Part shown: positions 44,828 to 55,547 of the stretch, in pieces
Layout of the letters: each line of letters opens with the position of its first letter
Numbering within the stretch: position 1 is the stretch's first letter
Program-made: the position numbers and the translations under genes
The notes under the pieces: generated by a model
The model's input: the letters and a program-made list of their open reading frames with translations, nothing else
Databases searched by the model: none
What the model was told of the DNA's origin: nothing
Assembly (NCBI GenBank): GCA_001972305.1
Contig: BDDD01005744.1
Coordinates: 1-64,000 of the forward strand
Source of the DNA: Cephalotus follicularis
Taxonomy: Eukaryota > Streptophyta > Magnoliopsida > Oxalidales > Cephalotaceae
Direction: 5' to 3'
DNA: 64,000 bases

Positions 44828-45350
44828 AGTCGACTCCTTCCAAATAGCATCGACGTCTTTTGTACAGGATTAACTGCAAGGAAGACATCGTCCTCCCAGT
44901 TATGACATCGACGTCCGTACCAAAAGAATTCGACTACTTCAAGAAGACGTCGACTACATTCAAGAAGACATCGACTACGTCAGTGATAACATCGACGTGA
45001 TTAGTCATTTTTCAAGACAGAAGCTACTGTATGGAATTGCACTCAAAGACATCGATCCTTAAACAAAAGACATCGATCCTTAAACAAAGACATCGACGCC
45101 TTAATATAGAGATCGACGACATTTTCAAGATTCCCAGAAAAAGCATCGACTCCAAGGAAGAGATCGACGTGACACTCAAAGCCTCAGCACCTGGAGATTT
45201 CCCAGAAAAGACATCGACGCCTTTGGAAAAGAAGTCGATGCCTTTTCAAGTAGACAACACCCGGGAAAGCGGGAACGGCTAGTTCAAGCACTACAACGGC
45301 TATCAACCACAAAAGACATCGACGCCTTCTGGAAAGAAGTCGACGTCTTT
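44828..45350. repeat. GTCGA motif cluster in M 5' LTR
   Basis: About twenty-two units such as AAGTCGACT, CATCGACGTC, GACGTCGACTAC and GACATCGACGCC, spaced 8-45 bp. Same order in LTR 2 (46697-47215) and in the LTR at 1-1088. Confidence 0.9.
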
Positions 45351-45441
45351 ATGCCAGCAGAGACTAAAACAAAGCTGCATTAACAAAATGTCACATCCAA
45401 CATGCCCAAGACTTTTGCAAAGGCTATAATGAGAATGAGGC

Positions 45442-45450
45442 TATAAATAG
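45442..45450 (+). promoter_or_regulatory. TATA box of M 5' LTR
   Basis: TATAAATAG, about 90 bp after the last motif of the cluster. The same box is at 47312-47320 in LTR 2. Confidence 0.7.
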
Positions 45451-45545
45451 AGGTCAAGAAACAAAAACAATAAGAGAAGAACACAAACTCTTGATCATCT
45501 AACATCCAAGCTCAAATTTGCACATTTACATCAAGCTTTTTGTTT

Positions 45546-46096
45546 TTGAATATGAGAATGTGTGTTTGAAAAATAAGACTTTAAAGAAAAATGCTATTTT
45601 TTTGTCAAAAGAAATTGATGATTTAAAAAATGAAAATAGCAAGCATTTAAATGAAATTGAATCTTTAAAGGAGAAAAATAGCTTCTATTTGAATGAGATT
45701 GACGTTTTAAATATTTCTTCAAAATTGTCAAATGATTTTATGGAAGAAAATGAAAAATTGAAAATTGAGATTGATGCTTTAAAGAAATCTTTTTCTACAT
45801 TTTCAAATAGTAGTGCTAAATTGGATAATCTTCTAGGATTACAAAGATGTGTTTTTGACAAAGCCGGTCTTGGCTTTGAAGAATTGAAAAATGTCAAGCA
45901 CTTTAACAATTTCTTTGTCAAGAAATTTGAGCCTCAAATTATTTGCAATTATTGTGGTAGATTAGGACATATATCTACTTCATGCATTTTTAGGAATAAT
46001 CTTTGCTATGGTAAAACTAGAAAGATTTGGGTTCCAAAAGGAACTCTTGTGACTAACCTCAAAGGACCCAAGTTTAAATGGGTACCAAAAGCTTAA
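45546..46096 (+). pseudogene. Copia M gag C-terminal fragment
   Basis: An open frame starting inside the LTR at 45518 runs into gag text. A coiled-coil-like Glu/Lys/Asn/Leu-rich segment (about residues 15-120) is followed by LDNLLGLQRCVFDKAGLGF, a CCHC knuckle CNYCGRLGHISTSC and WVPKGTLVTN...FKWVPKA before the stop. It matches the C-terminal half of N gag in layout. The N-terminal gag domain is deleted. Protease, integrase and RT do not follow. Confidence 0.85.
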
Positions 46097-46565
46097 ATTT
46101 TGTTTTGTAGGTGTACTTGAAGTCAAATTTTAATATGTTCAAGTACATATTTTGGGGAGAAAGCTTTTGTTGAGGGGGAGGTATTGATATATTGATATAA
46201 TGGTTTATTTAATATCATTTCATCCAACAAATTGGTATATCTTATTTCTTTTATATAATTGTTACCTTCAAATTTTTTTTGTATCCCTTTAAAATGATTT
46301 AATTAATATCTTTTTGATGCTAACAAAAAGGGGGAGAATGCTTATGATTAAAGAAAAATTGATAGCATAAACTTAGGGGGAGATTGTTTTGAAAATATGC
46401 TATTAATGATGAATATGATAAAAAGGGGGAGCTTATGGCAAAAAGGGGAGCTAGAAATGTTTTACTTGCATATTATATTAAGGGAGAGTTTTATCTAGCA
46501 TTTTAAGTTGGTATAAATTTTTTTGTTTGAAGCAAATGTTTTGTAATCATCAAAAAGGGTGAGAT
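46097..46565 (+). other. 3' untranslated region of M with repeated polypurine tracts
   Basis: AT-rich, no gene. Polypurine runs occur at about 46167, 46327-46338, 46377-46384, 46422-46432 and 46441-46450; the last, AAAAAGGGTGAGA (46553-46564), abuts LTR 2 and is the likely plus-strand primer. Confidence 0.7.
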
Positions 46566-46696
46566 TGTTGGGACTTTATTGATGATAAGTCTCAATCATA
46601 TGTTTTAATGATTACAAATTGTATTTAACTTGTTTACTTCATGTGCAAGGAATTACAAGTTGAATATCAAAGTCTAAAACCAATCTGCAGAAAAAG

Positions 46697-47215
46697 AAGT
46701 CGACTCCTTGCAAATAGCATCGACGTCTTTTGTACAGGATTAACTGCAAGGAAGACATCGTCCTCCCAGTTATGACATCGACGTCCGTACCAAAAGAAGT
46801 CGACTACTTCAAGAAGACGTCGACTACATTCAAGAAGACATCGACTACGTCAGTGATAACATCGACGTGATTAGTCATTTTTCAAGACAGAAGCTACTGT
46901 ATGGAATTGCACTCAAAGACATCGATCCTTAAACAAAAGACATCGATCCTTAAACAAAGACATCGACGCCTTAATATAGAGATCGACGACATTTTCAAGA
47001 TTCCCAGAAAAAGCATCGACTCCAAGGAAGAGATCGACGTGACACTCAAAGCCTCAGCACCTGGAGATTTCCCAGAAAAGACATCGACGCCTTTGGAAAA
47101 GAAGTCGATGCCTTTTCAAGTAGACAACACCCGGGAAAGCGGGAACGGCTAGTTCAAGCACTACAACGGCTATCAACCACAAAAGACATCGACGCCTTCT
47201 GGAAAGAAGTCGACG
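46697..47215. repeat. GTCGA motif cluster in M 3' LTR
   Basis: Unit for unit the same as 44828-45350. One unit is intact here (AAGTCGACTAC near 46797) that is changed to AATTCGACTAC in LTR 1. Confidence 0.9.
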
Positions 47216-47506
47216 TCTTTATGCCAGCAGAGACTAAAACAAAGCTGCATTAACAAAATGTCACATCCAACATGCCCAAGACTTTTGCAACGGCTATAAT
47301 GAGAATGAGGCTATAAATAGAGGTCAAGAAACAAAAACAATAAGAGAAGAACACAAACTCTTGATCATCTAACATCCAAGCTCAAATTTGCACATTTACA
47401 TCAAGCTTTTTGTTTACACTTTTATATCCAACCTTTGAGAGGTTACTTGTAAACACACATTATCTTTACAACTCATTCATTGTAAAAGAGGGGAGTGAAC
47501 CCTCAT

Positions 47507-47635
47507 AAGGTGTTTGCTTGATTTGCACCCGGAACCCAAAATCAAGTGTAAGGTGTTTGATTGATTTGCACCCGGAACCCAAAATCAATTGTAAGGTGGT
47601 TTGTTTGATTTGCACCCGGAAGCCGAAAATCAAAG
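47507..47635 (+). repeat. Three tandem 43-bp repeats in U5 of M LTR
   Basis: Units start at 47507, 47550 and 47593, each with AAGGTG(G)TTTG...GATTTGCACCCGGAA. The P LTR and the LTR at window start have related direct repeats (GATTGAGGTCAATCAC, GACCTCAATCACAAG) at the same place. Confidence 0.85.
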
Positions 47636-47843
47636 GTTGCTAGTGGATTCTAGTGGAAACTCAAGAGGTCTTGAGGAAGTGGACGTAGGCACGGATTTGC
47701 CGAACCACTATAAATTTGTTTGCACACTCTCTATCCCTTAACTCCTTATTTATTTGTTCTTGTGTGCTTGTTTATGTTCATAGCTTAATTTGTATTTTCT
47801 GCATACAAAGTTATTAGCTAAAGGTTGCCACACTTTTCTTTCA

Positions 47844-48420
47844 ATTACCTTTATCGATAGGATCCCTATTGTCTTCGGTGGTGTATAGTCTATGGTGACA
47901 AGTAGGTCTTAGCATACGTTGTATCCTTAGACTTGAGCGACTGGCATGTGTTATGCAGTGACTGCTTGGCGTTGATTTCTGCCTTCCCCAGCACTAGCCA
48001 TGTGCTGGTAAAAGGGTTGTCTTTGGACCTTGTGGAAGCTGTATGAAGACGTATGGGTTGAGCGTGCAATATGCGATCGTCACACCCGTAATGATGGGTG
48101 AATGGCTCTATACAATCTTGACCACTGCTGATTGAAATCTTGGCCAAGTGTAGGCGGACTAGATTAGTGTGATTCCATGGGATGTCCGCCAAAGTCACAA
48201 TGTGTTCATTGATTTATAGGATCGTGGTATTTTCTAGGGTGGACATTTATCCTCTCCCTATTTCACGGTCAGAGCCAATAGTTATTAGGGTTACATGACT
48301 CATATACCAAAGACAGGCTTAAAGCACAGGCTATTGGCTTACGACTGATAGACATGGTAATACACGAATCCGGGGGTGATGAAAGTTTGCACTGAGACCA
48401 TTTTGAATAGTGGGAGACTA
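47844..48420 (+). other. Non-coding sequence between M and D
   Basis: No gene recognised. It ends AGTGGGAGACTA just before D; the purine run resembles copia polypurine tracts, so it may be the 3' end of element O with its LTR starting at the D insertion point. That is a guess. Confidence 0.35.
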
Positions 48421-48571
48421 TGTAATAACCGCAAATTCAATCTGTGTATATTGTACTCTTGATGAATAAAATATGCACTTACTTGAATTTTAATGTCTAA
48501 TTGTTATATGAATTGTGGTTGTGAATTCAATTGAGAAAATAAACTTGAGCAACCAAAGTCAGGCAAAACAG

Positions 48572-48693
48572 CCTACTGTTACAAGGTAACAGTCGACTGC
48601 CTGGTTCATGGGGGAAACAGCCGACTGTCATAGGAGAACAGTCGACTATTTGATGCTAGGAATGGACAGTCGACTGCCAAGTGAATACAGTCG
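48572..48693. repeat. GTCGAC motif cluster 1 of D 5' LTR
   Basis: Six units, including CAGTCGACTGCC, CAGCCGACTG and CAGTCGACTGG, spaced about 20 bp. Repeated in the 3' LTR at 55402-55530, where several units differ by C/T changes. Confidence 0.9.
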
Positions 48694-49450
48694 ACTGGAA
48701 TGGTACAGAACAGGTGTCTGTGCATGCGTGAAACAGAGCAGGGACAGTGGTGACATGTGTCTAACCGTGGCATGCATGAGGGATGCGTGTCACCAACTGC
48801 CTTAACAGGAAAGGGAGGTGCCTTGCATGACCTCTATCCCTCCTGCAACCTACAAACAGAAGATTGAAAAGAGAGAAAGTGAGAAAGAAGTGAACATGTG
48901 AGAGAGAGAAGGAGGAAATTGTGAAGGAAAGTAATGACACAAACTGAGCCTTATATCAGCTGCACATGAGCTGACTGAGTGTTAGGAAACACTGAGGATA
49001 GAGGAGAGCTTGCTAGAGAATTGTTGGAGTTTGCTTTTGGAGATTTTAGGGTGTTCAAGAGGCTTGGAAGCTTTGGATTTTCCTGGTAAGTTCCCAAATC
49101 CGAGCTCACTGCTGATGTTGATAATGTAACTAGGAGAATGTTAGATATCTTCTGTTAACATGATTAAGGTTAGCAATTCCTAGAATTGAACTGGAATTGG
49201 TAAATGATTCAAGAAAAGTGGAGAGATATTGGTAATTTAAAAATGGAGACTTAATGGATTATTAAGAATTTCTGCTAGGAACTTGTAATTGTAATGAGGG
49301 GATTATTGATACTTAATGGTATTAATGCATGTGTCCGTAAACATACATGTTATAGATTAAATTCTGCAAATTGGAAGATTGGTTGGTGAAAAGGCCTTGG
49401 AAACTCAAAGAGAGAGATCAATCACAATTGATCTCGGGATAGCAATTGAG

Positions 49451-50707
49451 GTAGGGGTAATGACATATTTTGGAAGATATGAGTATGCATATCATGTATG
49501 GTTATTTTCTACTTGATTGCATGCACTGATTGGTTTTGTTTTAGGCATTGAAATATACAACCTGCTACTGCCTGCATTTTCTGGGCAAAGCAGTCGACTG
49601 TTCTTCATGGCAGTCGACTACTTAACCTATCCAGTCGACTGTTAAGAGAAAACAGTCGACTACTCAATCAAAACAGCCGACTGTTCTTGAGAACAGCCGA
49701 CTGTCCTGGGTTAAAATTCTTATATAGGTCCTGTTTGGGCCTCAATTTAAATGTAATTAACTGGGCCTCCATATGGATGATTAGAACAATCAATCCTGGC
49801 CTTATATACAATTACATTTCAGAAACTAAACATGTATGCAAGCCTTGTGTGAGTTGCACATGAATGACTATGGTATGCTAATTACCTCATTGAATGTCTT
49901 GAATTGCTATTGTGCTTCACTGTTTGCTGTATATACCACTGACATAATTCGTATATACTGTCTAAGTGTTCTTCAACACTATTATCACTTATCTTCAATG
50001 ATTAAATCAAACTAAGTGCTATAAGCACGAATATGGGTTTTACTAATGGTTTCAAAATGAAAACTTATTGCCAATGATTTACTACTCCTCCTATGTGAGG
50101 TACCTACTGTTTTGTTCTCCAACTGGGAACCACTATTGTATTGACATCGTTTTTCTCCCATGAGATGTACAATCAATGAATTGTTAAATGTTTCTAAAGA
50201 AAACAACTTTTATATTGCATGCTATTGATATATGTAATATTCTACTGAATTGATTGAATTGTTTGTCTATGCTTAATGCCGTTAGTCGAGTGATGGCAGA
50301 GGTCACTGACTACGGTGGGGATCCTAGGTGCCAGGAGTTGCTCGAGTATCACCCAAACCTATTTGCCTTGTAGATCTTATTTGTTAAACTGCCCGCTAAC
50401 GCCAGCAGTAAATGTTACCTGATCTATCATCTTCGGAGTGTAGGGTGATAGATAGGTGTTGCGCAGTCGGTGCTAGGAGGCAGCGACATGTGACACCCAA
50501 ACCACAGTATGAATTGATTGTACCCTTGTGCGGTATTCTTGCATTGTATTGTCTATGGACACTTTGCATGATTTCTTATATATTGGAATACTTAATTATG
50601 TTATTTTCAATATAAAATGTCATACATGTTGCATTCATATATTCCTTAACATGCATTATCTTCCTACTTAGCCAAGTGAGGACAACGGCTAACCCCTACA
50701 ATTTCAG
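49451..50707 (+). other. Candidate LTR intron of element D
   Basis: AGCAATTGAG|GTAGGGG at 49441-49457 and GAGGACAACGGCTAACCCC with CTAAC at 50689-50693, 14 nt before ATTTCAG (50701-50707). An earlier consensus donor GTAAGT at 49086 could begin a first intron, with a small exon ending at 49450; F shows the same pair of sites. Inferred from sequence only. Confidence 0.45.
49588..49706. repeat. GTCGAC motif cluster 2 of D 5' LTR
   Basis: Seven units, CAGTCGACTG, CAGTCGACTAC and CAGCCGACTG, spaced 10-20 bp, inside the proposed intron. Absent from the 3' LTR because of a deletion. Confidence 0.9.
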
Positions 50708-51041
50708 ATTAAGTGAAGACGTTGGAGGGTGCTGCTGAAGCTTTTGGAGAGATTCTTTCTATCTTAAGGTTGTTATTTTATTATGATGTACTGTATTTGT
50801 AACGAACGGTTCATACCCCGTGATGTTGTTGTACTTCCTTATGTAAAAGGATAATTTGATGGATTGTACCTACACATAGTATGGGCTGCGTGCGGATGAC
50901 TTGTATTTTTATTCCGACTTACTGAATGCTTCCGATTATATATGAATTGTTGAATGGAATGCTGGAATATTATATTTATTTATGATATCACCATATATGC
51001 TTATGTGCCTAACGGAATCGAAGGGCCGGGTGTGACAATCA

Positions 51042-51055
51042 TGGTATCAGAGCAT
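51042..51055 (+). other. Primer-binding site of element D
   Basis: TGGTATCAGAGCAT, four bases after the LTR end; initiator tRNA-Met type. Confidence 0.9.
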
Positions 51056-51141
51056 ATTCCATATATGCTAGCTGGGATAAGTTTCTTAGAAATTGAGTGG
51101 ATTGTTTCCTAATGATTATGTCATTCCATATAGGAAACCAA

Positions 51142-52154
51142 ATGGACCTATGAAGAGGAGGAAGAGGAAGGCGTAGAGCCGACGAAGGACTCAAAGCACC
51201 GCCAGTGCACGAACATAATCCGCCAGCGAATGAAGGAGTGAATGTTCCCCCAGTACAAGACAAGAGGAGTAACTTTGACCGCATGGCTTACCTCTTTCAA
51301 CAAAAAATGCAAGCTAATGCGGCGAACATGGAACAGATTCGGCAAATGTACGAGGCTAACCAGACCTATCATCAGGCTCCTGAAGCTTGCCATACTGGTG
51401 GTTTTGGCCGAGATCTGGAGCGGTTCATGAGACAGAATCCTCTGATATTCAATGGTGAGCTGAATGCTTCTGTAGCTGAACAATGGATTAGAGACTTGGA
51501 GAAGATATTTGTTGCGCTGGAATGTACCGATGAGCAGAAACTCAACTTTAATGTATACCGCTTATAGGGCGAGGCTACTTACTGGTGGGAAAGGACTGAA
51601 GCAAACTGGGAATATCGTGGACTTGACCGGACTTGGGACAGATTCCAGTTTGAGTTTCTTGAGGCTTATGTGCCACAGATAGAGTGTGACCGATGGGAGA
51701 CAGAACTGATGGAATTACGTCAAGGAGACATGACGGTAGCTCAGTACCAGACCAGATTTGTGGAGCTGGCAAGACACACGCCTTATCTTGTGAAGGGTGA
51801 ATCACGGATGATGCGGAGGTTCTAAAAGGCCTTCGACCGGACATCAGATCTAAACTGTTGATGTTACACCTAACCTCTTTTGTAGATGTTACTGAGAGGG
51901 CGATGATTCTAGAGGTAGATGCGAATGAAAGGAGAGCAGAGCGGTCTCGTACTAATCAACCGAGGACCGCACAGTCACAAGGACAGGGAAGTAATAATCC
52001 TGCTAAGTTAACAAAGTCTGACAACAGAGGTCAAGGAGGTTCTCGACGCCGAAACTCACGATCAAGGACCCCTAGCCAAAATAGTCAATAGAATGCAGGT
52101 GGATGTGCCTTTTGCGGTCGTCAAAATCATGATGAGACTGAATGCTGGAAGAAG
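51142..52154 (+). pseudogene. Element D gag, broken
   Basis: ATG at 51142, then a stop within a few codons and a frame change. 51205-51567 is open: MAYLFQQKMQANAANMEQI, GGFGRDLERFMRQNP and NASVAEQWIRDLEKIF. TAG at 51565 stands where E has Trp (YRLWGEA). Open text continues (GEATYWWER), with a one-base loss near 51824 before KGLRPD-like text. From 51858 a basic Ser/Arg-rich stretch leads to a TAG at 52089 and the first knuckle [14 protein letters not shown]. Confidence 0.85.
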
Positions 52155-53356
52155 ATGGGAAGGTGCCTGAGGTGTGGTTCACAAGATCACATGCTGAATA
52201 ATTGCCCAATGATGAGGAATCAAGCACGCGACCAACAGGGAAGTGCGGGTGCTAGTGGTAGTGTTGCGGCTGCTCAACTGCGGAAGGACACCGGGAAAGG
52301 GATTGTGAAAGGTAGGGTCTACACCTTATCTAAAGATGATGTGCCAGAATCTACTACTATTGCGGGAGGTACTATTTATATATCTAGCATACTAGCTCAT
52401 GTATTGATTGACCCTGGTGCGACGCATTCATTCATTGCATCTGAATTTGCTCGCAAATTGCATGGTATTACTTCTAGACCACCTTATGTTTTGGAAGTGA
52501 GTACTCCCGTGGGTACTTGTCTTCTATCTGATACTGTTATGAAAGATTGTGAGATCATGGTAGCTAGAATCCAATTATCTGCTGACTTGATAGTGTTACC
52601 TATCCGAGATTTTGATGTAATCTTGGGGATGGACTGGTTGTATGCTCATCATGCTTGTGTTGATTGCTACAACAAGATGATGACATTTTACCTTCAAGAT
52701 GGGACTGAGTGCAAGTTTATCAGGGAGAAGAATGTTTTTGCTTCGATCAATTCATATACTCGAGCACAGAAGTATCTCAAGCAAGGATGCGAAGGCTATT
52801 TGGCGTATGTGATTGATCATACGAAAGGTAAGCCCAGTATTGAACAAGTGCCAGTTGTATGTGAATTTCCTGATGTATTTCCAGATGAACTCACTTCGTT
52901 ACCACCGGAGAGGGATATAGAGTTCAGTATTGAGCTGTTGCCTGGAACTGCTCCTATATCCAGAGCACCGTACCGAATGGCTCCTGCTGAACCGAAGGAG
53001 TTGAAGGTTCAATTACAGGATTACCTTGACAAAGGCTTTATCAGGCCAAGTGTATCACCGTGGGTAGCACCGGTTCTGTTTGTGAAAAAGAAGGATGGAT
53101 CGATGGGGCTATGCATTGACTACAGGCTGCTAAATCAGGTAACAGTGAAGAAAAAGTAGCCTCTGCCACATATTGAGGAGTTGTTCGACCAATTGCAAGG
53201 CTCCACTGTATTCTCCAAACTTGACCTAAGAACAGGTTATCGTCAGTTGAAGATCAGAGAGGGTGATATGGAGAAAACCGCATTTCGAACCAGATATGGG
53301 CATTACCGGAGGGAAATGAGGGTTTCACTGTCTACACTGATGCTTCTGGGAAGGGA
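52155..53356 (+). pseudogene. Element D protease and N-terminal RT, RT core deleted
   Basis: It begins in the second knuckle [14 protein letters not shown], then [13 protein letters not shown]. The protease triplet reads IDPGATHSF rather than [19 protein letters not shown] and [20 protein letters not shown] lead into RT ([14 protein letters not shown] at 53157, [21 protein letters not shown]). At 53306 the text jumps from GHY to the RNase H side (PEGNEGF in another frame), so about 0.5 kb including the catalytic FIDD motif is absent compared with E. Confidence 0.9.
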
Positions 53357-55212
53357 TTGGGATGCGTTCTTATGCAACATGGTAGAGTGATTGCATACGC
53401 ATCAAGGAAGTTAAAGTCGTACAAGGAAAATTATCCCGTACATGATCTTGAGTTGGCAGCCATAGTGTTTGCTTTGCAGAAATGGAGGCACTACCTCTAT
53501 GGTGCTGAGTTTGAGATCTTTACTGAGCATAAGAGTTTGAAGTATTTGTTTTCCAAGAAGGAACTCAACATGAGACAGAGGCGATGGGTGGAATTCTTTA
53601 ATGACTACAACTGCAACATTCAATACTACCCAGGAAAGGCGAATGTAGTGGCTGATGCGCTGAGTCGCAAGGCAATGATAGCTGGAGCAATGTTTTCACA
53701 GTGGAAGCTATTGGAGGAATTTCAGAGATGGAATCCGTTCATGGTTTCCCGTGGAGTTATTGTGGCAAGTCTGAGAGTACAACCGGAACTTCTGGAGCGT
53801 ATTCTGACTACTCAGTATAGTGATTCTAAATTGTGGAGTATTCGTGACAATCTATACACTGATTCTGAGTTCTCCATTCATACTGATGGCATATTGAGGT
53901 TCCGAGGGATGATATGTGTTCCGGATGATGAGAGCATCAAGAATGAGCTACTGCAACAAGCTCACAAGTCAAAATACAGTGTTCACCTTGGAAGTTCCAA
54001 GATGTGGCACGACCTGAAAAAGAACTACTGGTGGAGTGGTATGAAACGAGAGATTGCTGAATATGTAGCATGATGTTTGACCTGCCAGAGAGTGAAGGCT
54101 GAACATCAGAAACCCGCAGGACTGCTACAATCGTTAGCAGTGGTTGAATGGAAATGGGAACATGTGACCATGGACTCCGTGTCAGGATTTCTGAGGTCAC
54201 AGAATCAGCATGAGGCAGTGTGGGTAGTAGTGGACAGACTTACTAAGTCTACTCACTTCCTTCCGATGAACATGACGTATTCTATCGAGAAGCTTGCTCG
54301 ATTGTATATCCGGGAGATAGTGAGATTGCATGGGGTGCCAGTCAGTATTGTTTGTGACCGAGATGCTAGCTTTTCTTCAAGGTTCTGGAAGAAGTTCCAA
54401 TCAGCAATGGGAACAACCTTGAACTTTAGCACTGCATTCCACCCACAGACTGACGGGCAGTCCGAGCGTACTATTTAGACTCCGGAGGATATGTTACGGG
54501 CTTGCATGATTGATTTTGCTGGGAGTTGGGAGGATCATCTGGCACTGATTGAGTTCTCCTACAAAAACAGTTTTCACACCAGCATTGGAATGGCTCCCTA
54601 TGAAGCTTTATATGGGAGAAAGTGCAGATCACCTATTTCCTGGGACGAAGTAGGTGAGAGACAAGTGCTGGGACCGGACTTGGTACAGGAGACCACTGAT
54701 AAAGTGGAAATAATCAAGAAGAGACTGCTAGCTACACAAAGTCGACAGAAGAGTTACGCCGATAGCAAGAGAAGGAAGCTAGAATTCGAGAAGGGGGATC
54801 ATGTTTTCTTGAAGATATCCCCTTCGAAAGGGATATGCCGTTTTGGACTCAAAAGGAAGTTGGCACCGAGGTATATCGGGCGTATGAAATACTGGAAAGA
54901 GTGGGGGATGTAGCGTATCAAATTGCTCTACCGCCTAGTTTGTCGGATGTGAATAACGTATTTCATGTTTCCATGCTACGGAAATATGTGCCTGACCCAT
55001 CTCACATTTTGAGCTACGACCCTGGATTCATCAGCCCTAGATTGACTTATGAGGAAAGGCCGACGAGGATAGTGGATCGAATGGAAAAGGTACTAAGGAA
55101 CAAGACCATTCCTATGGTAAAAGTACTGTGGCGTTTTCATGGAGCAGAGGAAGCTGTGTGGGAGCGTGAGGACGAAATGATGGAGACATTTCCCCACTTG
55201 TTCAGAATGTAA
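53357..55212 (+). pseudogene. Element D RNase H, integrase and chromodomain-like tail, broken
   Basis: The RNase H start TDASGKGLG lies at 53338-53364; then [25 protein letters not shown], the zinc-binding QAHKSKYSVHLGSSKM...CLTCQ with TGA at 54073 inside it, [25 protein letters not shown] with TAG at 54476, a frame continuing with EDMLRACMIDFAGSW, and KLAPRYIG, where a one-base loss near 54880 shifts frame. The end (YEILERVGDVAYQ ... VDRMEKVLRNKTIPMVKV...AVWEREDEMMETFPHLF) is open to 55212. The catalytic Asp and Glu residues are mostly still visible. Confidence 0.9.
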
Positions 55213-55253
55213 GGGCTAAATTCGAGGACGAATTTTCTTTAACGAGGGGGGAA

Positions 55254-55547
55254 TGTAATAACCGCATATTCAATCTGTGTATATTGTACTCTTGATGAAT
55301 AAAATATGCACTTACTTGAATTTTAATGTCTAATTGTTATATGAATTGTGGTTGTGAATTCAATTGAGAAAATAAACTTGAGCAACCAAAGTCAGGCAAA
55401 ACAGCCGACTGTTACAGGGTAACAGTCGACTGCCTGGTTCATGGGGGAAACAGCCGACTGTCACAGGGGAACAGCCGACTGTTTGATGCTAGGAATGGAC
55501 AGTCGACTGCCAAGTGAATACAGTCGACTGGAATGGTACAGAACAGG
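55254..55547 (+). repeat. 3' LTR of element D, left part
   Basis: Matches 48421-48714. Motif cluster 1 is at 55402-55530. Interrupted by LTR T at 55548. Confidence 0.92.

Larger units (their letters stand above)
44696..45545 (+). repeat. 5' LTR of copia M, 3' part missing
   Basis: TGTTGGGACTTTATTGATG start, ending at TCAAGCTTTTTGTTT where it joins gag sequence. Contains the U3 motif cluster (44828-45350) and TATAAATAG (45442-45450). Confidence 0.9.
44696..47843 (+). mobile_element. Ty1/copia element M, recent, pol-less, TSD ATTAC
   Basis: Flanked by ATTAC at 44691-44695 and 47844-47848. LTR 1 (44696-45545) and LTR 2 (46566-47843) share 850 bp with only about five differences by eye, so insertion was recent. 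LTR 1 lacks its last 428 bp; these, together with the primer site and the gag N-terminus, are gone at the junction 45545/45546. Between the LTRs remain the gag C-terminus, a polypurine-rich 3' region and nothing of pol. Confidence 0.9.
46566..47843 (+). repeat. 3' LTR of copia M, complete
   Basis: TGTTGGGAC...CTTTCA, 1278 bp, followed by the duplication ATTAC. It gives the full LTR structure: cluster 46697-47215, TATAAATAG 47312-47320, then R/U5 with a 43-bp tandem repeat. Confidence 0.9.
48421..51037 (+). repeat. 5' LTR of element D
   Basis: TGTAATAACCGC...GGGTGTGACA, 2617 bp. Motif clusters at 48572-48693 and 49588-49706. TTATATCAG near 48951 may be a TATA box. CTG|GTAAGTT at 49086 and AG|GTAGGGG at 49451 are donor-like; GGCTAACCCCTACAATTTCAG ends at 50707. 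Confidence 0.92.

Noticed and set aside
47844-48420. Possible host gene fragment between M and D
   Set aside because: No open frame over about 100 codons and no domain. The AGTGGGAGAC ending looks like a copia polypurine tract.
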